Below are positions 14,383 through 16,610 of a DNA stretch of 16,610 nucleotides, piece by piece. The stretch covers positions 1-16,610 of the forward strand of contig JBKBUF010000051.1 in assembly GCA_046290815.1 (NCBI GenBank). Reading direction: 5' to 3'. A program made the position numbers and the translations under genes. The first letter of the stretch is position 1; each line of letters opens with the position of its first letter. The DNA is from JBKBUF01 sp046290815 (lineage in GTDB: Bacteria; Bacteroidota; Bacteroidia; Cytophagales; Cytophagaceae). The notes beneath the pieces are model-generated. The model ran no database searches. It saw nothing but the letters and a program-made list of their open reading frames with translations, and was not told the origin of the DNA.

Positions 14383-14428
14383 AACCCGAAATTCGATTTT
14401 GTATTTCAAGTTTCGGATTTCGAGTTTT
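14381..14428. terminator. Bidirectional terminator of coaD and Nudix gene
   Basis: Arms 14381-14395 (AAAACCCGAAATTCG) and 14414-14428 (CGGATTTCGAGTTTT) pair at 13 of 15 positions, plus one wobble. On the + strand the right arm ends in a T6 run; on the - strand the left arm ends in a T run followed by ATTTT. It begins within the coaD stop codon and ends at the stop of the Nudix gene. Confidence 0.65.
14393..14427. repeat. Heptamer array D inside the terminator
   Basis: Five units in exact 7-bp register with a common RTTT end: TCGATTT, TGTATTT, CAAGTTT, CGGATTT, CGAGTTT. The array forms the loop and right arm of the terminator hairpin, so period and stem are two readings of the same bases. Confidence 0.55.
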
Positions 14429-15118
14429 TTATCCTATTAACTTTTCCTTTTTCGTGTCTTTATTATAGAAATTTTCAAAAACTTCCTGAATAGATGCATA
14501 GGAATTTTTAAGCGCTTTCTTGACCTCTTTTTTATCCATCCACCTAACTTCATCTATATCTTCTTCTACCTGTGGTTCCATTTTGCTGTCGTTAAGACAA
14601 TCCATCACATACCAATCAGTTCTCTTAAGGATTCGTTTACCTTTTCTCACATAGGTATGCCAGGTTTTGCAGAGTTTTTCTTTTACTTCCACTTTAATAT
14701 TGCATTCCTCTTCCACCTCACGCTGAGCTCCTTCTTTGGTATCCTCTTTTTTCTCTAACTTTCCTTTGGGAAGATCCCATTTATCAAGTCGGTAAATCAT
14801 CAGGATTTTGTCACCTTTTCTTACCAAACCGCCTGCAGCTTTTATAATCTTAAACTGGTCTTTTACAAAGTCTATGGTTTGTTCTTTATCTGAAACGGCA
14901 AAAGTAACAGAGCTCAATCTCTTGAGTTTTTTTACTTCTAGAATCTTAATCAGCCTGTAAATATGATTGGGGGACCCTTCCACAACCAAAACCTGCCCGG
15001 ATAATTTTTTGGAGGTAATTTCTTCATTGCCATTCAGTACCACATCGTAATCCTGCTGATTGATGTCTTCTGTTAATGCAATGATATTAATTGCCTTGTC
15101 ATTTAAAAAAAGCTTCAT
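14429..15118 (-). CDS. Nudix-domain protein with N-terminal extension
   Basis: A 229-residue protein. The first ~90 residues (MKLFLNDKAINII, DVVLNG, VLVVEGSPNHIYRLIKIL) form an alpha/beta region not recognised as a named domain. The Nudix domain follows (about 93-215), starting AAGGLVRKGDKILMIYR and DKWDLPKGKLEKKED. The Nudix box at 119-141 keeps G119, E125, R133, E134, E137 and E138 but has N140 where glycine is usual. WHTYVRKGKRILKRTDWYV follows. The metal-binding glutamates are present, so activity is plausible; the substrate is unknown. The C-terminus is lysine-rich. It is divergent from pyrE and convergent with coaD, a set of neighbours seen in related genomes as far as I recall. Confidence 0.88.
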   Translation of the reverse strand: MKLFLNDKAINIIALTEDINQQDYDVVLNGNEEITSKKLSGQVLVVEGSPNHIYRLIKILEVKKLKRLSSVTFAVSDKEQTIDFVKDQFKIIKAAGGLVRKGDKILMIYRLDKWDLPKGKLEKKEDTKEGAQREVEEECNIKVEVKEKLCKTWHTYVRKGKRILKRTDWYVMDCLNDSKMEPQVEEDIDEVRWMDKKEVKKALKNSYASIQEVFENFYNKDTKKEKLIG

Positions 15119-15130
15119 CTAACTGAATTA

Positions 15131-15144
15131 AGGGTTTTAACCCT
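15131..15144. repeat. Inverted repeat in the Nudix 5' leader
   Basis: AGGGTT (15131-15136) and AACCCT (15139-15144) form a perfect 6-bp stem around TT, 13 bp before the start of the minus-strand Nudix gene and downstream of its likely promoter. It may fold in the mRNA leader or bind a regulator. Confidence 0.35.
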
Positions 15145-15177
15145 GAAATTTATCTCTCAATATAACTAAATAACTCG

Positions 15178-15185
15178 CAAAAGTA
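15178..15185 (-). promoter_or_regulatory. Possible Nudix gene promoter -7 box
   Basis: Minus-strand TACTTTTG matches TAnnTTTG and lies 60 bp before the ATG. A -33 element at the correct distance is not evident. A nearby 5-bp inverted repeat AGTAC-AA-GTACT (15207-15218) lies upstream of it. Confidence 0.35.
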
Positions 15186-15279
15186 ACAAATCGATTGTAG
15201 ATTCTTAGTACAAGTACTGCTGAAACTTTTAAATGTTATTTACTCCTATTATACGGAGCAATTGTTTAAAATAATATTA

Positions 15280-15287
15280 TAAATTTG
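15280..15287 (+). promoter_or_regulatory. Probable pyrE promoter -7 box
   Basis: TAAATTTG matches the Bacteroidetes -7 consensus TAnnTTTG and lies 21 bp before the ATG at 15309. An upstream TTG at 15262-15264 is only 15 bp away, shorter than the usual 19-21. The TTG that could serve as an earlier pyrE start is part of this box, which argues for the ATG. Confidence 0.45.
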
Positions 15288-15308
15288 CCAAAATATATAA
15301 CATTTAAT

Positions 15309-15938
15309 ATGTCTGCTGAAAAAATTTCTTCTGCCCTACTAAAAACCGGCGCTGTAAAATTACGTCCTGAAAGTCCTTTTAAATGGGCATCTGGCTGGAA
15401 CTCTCCTATTTACTGTGACAACAGAATGACTTTATCATTTCCGGAGGTAAGAACCCTGATAAAAAATGAACTGTTAAGCCTAATTAAAAAACAATTTGCA
15501 GACGCGGAAGCTATCGCAGGTGTGGCAACCGCAGGAATTCCTCAGGGGGCATTAATAGCAGATGCACTAAACCTTCCTTTTATATATGTCCGCCCCAAAC
15601 CTAAAGATCATGGTATGGAAAATCTGATCGAAGGAAAAATTACCGAAGGACAAAAAGTAGTAGTTGTTGAAGATCTGATCTCTACCGGCGGAAGTTCTCT
15701 GAAAGCAGTGGATGCACTGAGAGATTCAAAATTCAATGTTTTAGGTATGGCCGCAATTTTTACCTACGGCTTCACCGTCGCAGATGAAAATTTCAAAAAA
15801 TCGCAGGTAAAGTTATTTACACTAACGGATTATTCCGCGCTGGTTAAGCAGGCCTTAGAAGAAAAACTTATTCCACAGGAACAGCTTCAGAGTTTGGAGG
15901 ACTGGAGAAAAGATCCGGGAAATTGGAGAAAAAACTAA
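15309..15938 (+). CDS. pyrE: Orotate phosphoribosyltransferase
   Basis: A 209-residue enzyme that joins orotate to PRPP, giving orotidine 5'-monophosphate, the fifth step of pyrimidine synthesis in the cytoplasm. The PRPP-binding loop is VVVVEDLISTGGS (117-129), with its acidic pair ED. Other family features are LRPESPFKWASGWNSPIYCDNR (18-39), GVATAGIPQGALIADAL (71-87) and FIYVRPKPKDHGMENLIEG (91-109), which forms the flexible catalytic loop. Length is normal. The ATG at 15309 gives MSAEKISSALLKTGAVKL, a typical beginning. A single base separates its stop from that of the converging OmpA gene, so no terminator is possible between them. Confidence 0.97.
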   Translation: MSAEKISSALLKTGAVKLRPESPFKWASGWNSPIYCDNRMTLSFPEVRTLIKNELLSLIKKQFADAEAIAGVATAGIPQGALIADALNLPFIYVRPKPKDHGMENLIEGKITEGQKVVVVEDLISTGGSSLKAVDALRDSKFNVLGMAAIFTYGFTVADENFKKSQVKLFTLTDYSALVKQALEEKLIPQEQLQSLEDWRKDPGNWRKN

Positions 15939-15939
15939 A

Positions 15940-16610
15940 CTATTCTTCTATTACTTTTACTTCCGTTCTTCTATTTTGAGCTCTGTTTGCATCGGAGGTG
16001 TTTGGCACAGCAGGTTGTGTTTCACCATAACCTTTAGCAATAACTCTGTTTTTCTCAATTCCTTTTGAGATAAGATATTCCACGATTGCATCTGCCCTTC
16101 TCTGAGAAAGTCTCATATTGCTTACATCATCTCCGAGGTCGTCAGTATGTCCTGCAATTTCCACTTTCATTTTAGGATTGGTTTTAAGGGCATGTTGGAG
16201 CTTATTGATAGCTGCAATAGATTCATTCTTTAAATCATATTTATTAGAATCAAAATATACATTATCCAGTTTGTAGGTCCTCAAGTATTTTGTTACCAGT
16301 TTTATTGCAAGATTCATTGTCATGGAAAAAGGACCATCCATTTCAGGAATCTCTGTATAATCATCGAAATCGAAATCTTTATTAAATTTCTGTACAATGA
16401 ATTTATATTTCTTGCCCTGAGGAACTACCAGTTTATACTCTCCGTCAATATTTACTGTACCGGTGGCTTTGAAAATTTTGTCTTCACTTTCTACGATAAC
16501 AACAGCATCCTTTTCAGGAACATTCTGATCATCGGTCACTACACAAATCAGCAACGCTTCATTTGGGCCTACTTTGGGATCCTGAGCTAATACTAAAAGA
16601 GAAATAAGGG
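15940..16610 (-). CDS. OmpA-family envelope protein, 5'-partial
   Basis: The frame is open to the window edge, so the start lies beyond base 16610. The visible N-terminus reads LISLLVLAQDPKVGPNEA, the end of a signal peptide with likely cleavage after LAQ or before it. A ~90-residue beta-rich domain follows (LICVVTDDQNVPEKDAVVIV, then GEYKLVVPQGKKYKFIV), resembling an Ig or carboxypeptidase-regulatory sandwich. The C-terminal OmpA domain begins around NVYFDSNKYDLKNES. It contains the peptidoglycan-binding core AGHTDDLGDDVSNMRLSQ and RADAIVEYLISKG, then RVIAKGYGETQP and NRRTEVKV at the end. The conserved D and R that hold diaminopimelate are present. The protein is inferred to link the outer membrane or periplasm to the cell wall. 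Confidence 0.92.
   Translation of the reverse strand, partial: LISLLVLAQDPKVGPNEALLICVVTDDQNVPEKDAVVIVESEDKIFKATGTVNIDGEYKLVVPQGKKYKFIVQKFNKDFDFDDYTEIPEMDGPFSMTMNLAIKLVTKYLRTYKLDNVYFDSNKYDLKNESIAAINKLQHALKTNPKMKVEIAGHTDDLGDDVSNMRLSQRRADAIVEYLISKGIEKNRVIAKGYGETQPAVPNTSDANRAQNRRTEVKVIEE

Noticed and set aside
1642..14427. CRISPR array for the short tandem repeats
   Set aside because: Units are 7-8 bp, degenerate and without spacers; no cas gene is present.

Overview
The window is an ordinary-looking chromosomal segment from a member of the Bacteroidota, most likely of the Cytophagales type. Several lines of evidence agree. The first gene ends in a type IX secretion (T9SS) sorting domain. Families typical of the phylum are present (DUF4296 lipoprotein, DUF3822 next to coaD, Bat-type von Willebrand A genes). 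Shine-Dalgarno signals are mostly weak and TTG starts are frequent. Copies of the Bacteroidetes -7 promoter box TAnnTTTG stand upstream of several genes. The DNA is AT-rich. No tRNA, rRNA, CRISPR array, transposase or prophage gene was seen.

Layout. 1-1635: 3' part of a secreted PKD-domain T9SS cargo (+). 1757-4141: mutS2 (-). 4302-5068: an ECF sigma factor translationally coupled to a 79-residue single-span membrane protein (+). 5169-5519: DUF4296 lipoprotein (-). 5644-8435: three overlapping genes, DUF58, a BatD/DUF4381-like membrane protein and a BatA-like VWA protein (+). 8432-9067: LysE-family exporter (-). 9277-10332: YggS-type PLP protein and DUF423 membrane protein (+). 10456-12323: DUF1573 secreted protein and a RecD-like helicase (-). 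12359-12862: Nudix hydrolase (+). 13043-14382: DUF3822 and coaD (+). 14429-15118: second Nudix protein (-). 15309-15938: pyrE (+). 15940-16610: OmpA-family protein, 5' end outside the window (-).

The genes are mainly housekeeping (MutS2 DNA handling, coenzyme A and pyrimidine synthesis, PLP homeostasis, a helicase) mixed with envelope functions (Bat proteins, lipoprotein, OmpA-like protein, T9SS cargo, sigma factor with a membrane partner). The genes are tightly packed. The junctions are of three types: overlapping, nearly abutting, or short spacers of at most about 210 bp. No stretch over 300 bp lacks a gene.

The most unusual signal is outside the genes. All four convergent (tail-to-tail) junctions that have any spacer carry a short degenerate array of 7-bp (in one case 7/8-bp) units, each array with a different unit. 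The other two convergent junctions overlap or have a 1-bp gap and have no room for one. I see no comparable array in the divergent spacers. Other points of note are an 18-bp inverted repeat over the LysE promoter, the sigma factor/small membrane protein pair, a reduced bat locus without an adjacent moxR, and a Nudix protein whose Nudix-box glycine is asparagine. I did not find a convincing new defence, mobile or biosynthetic system.
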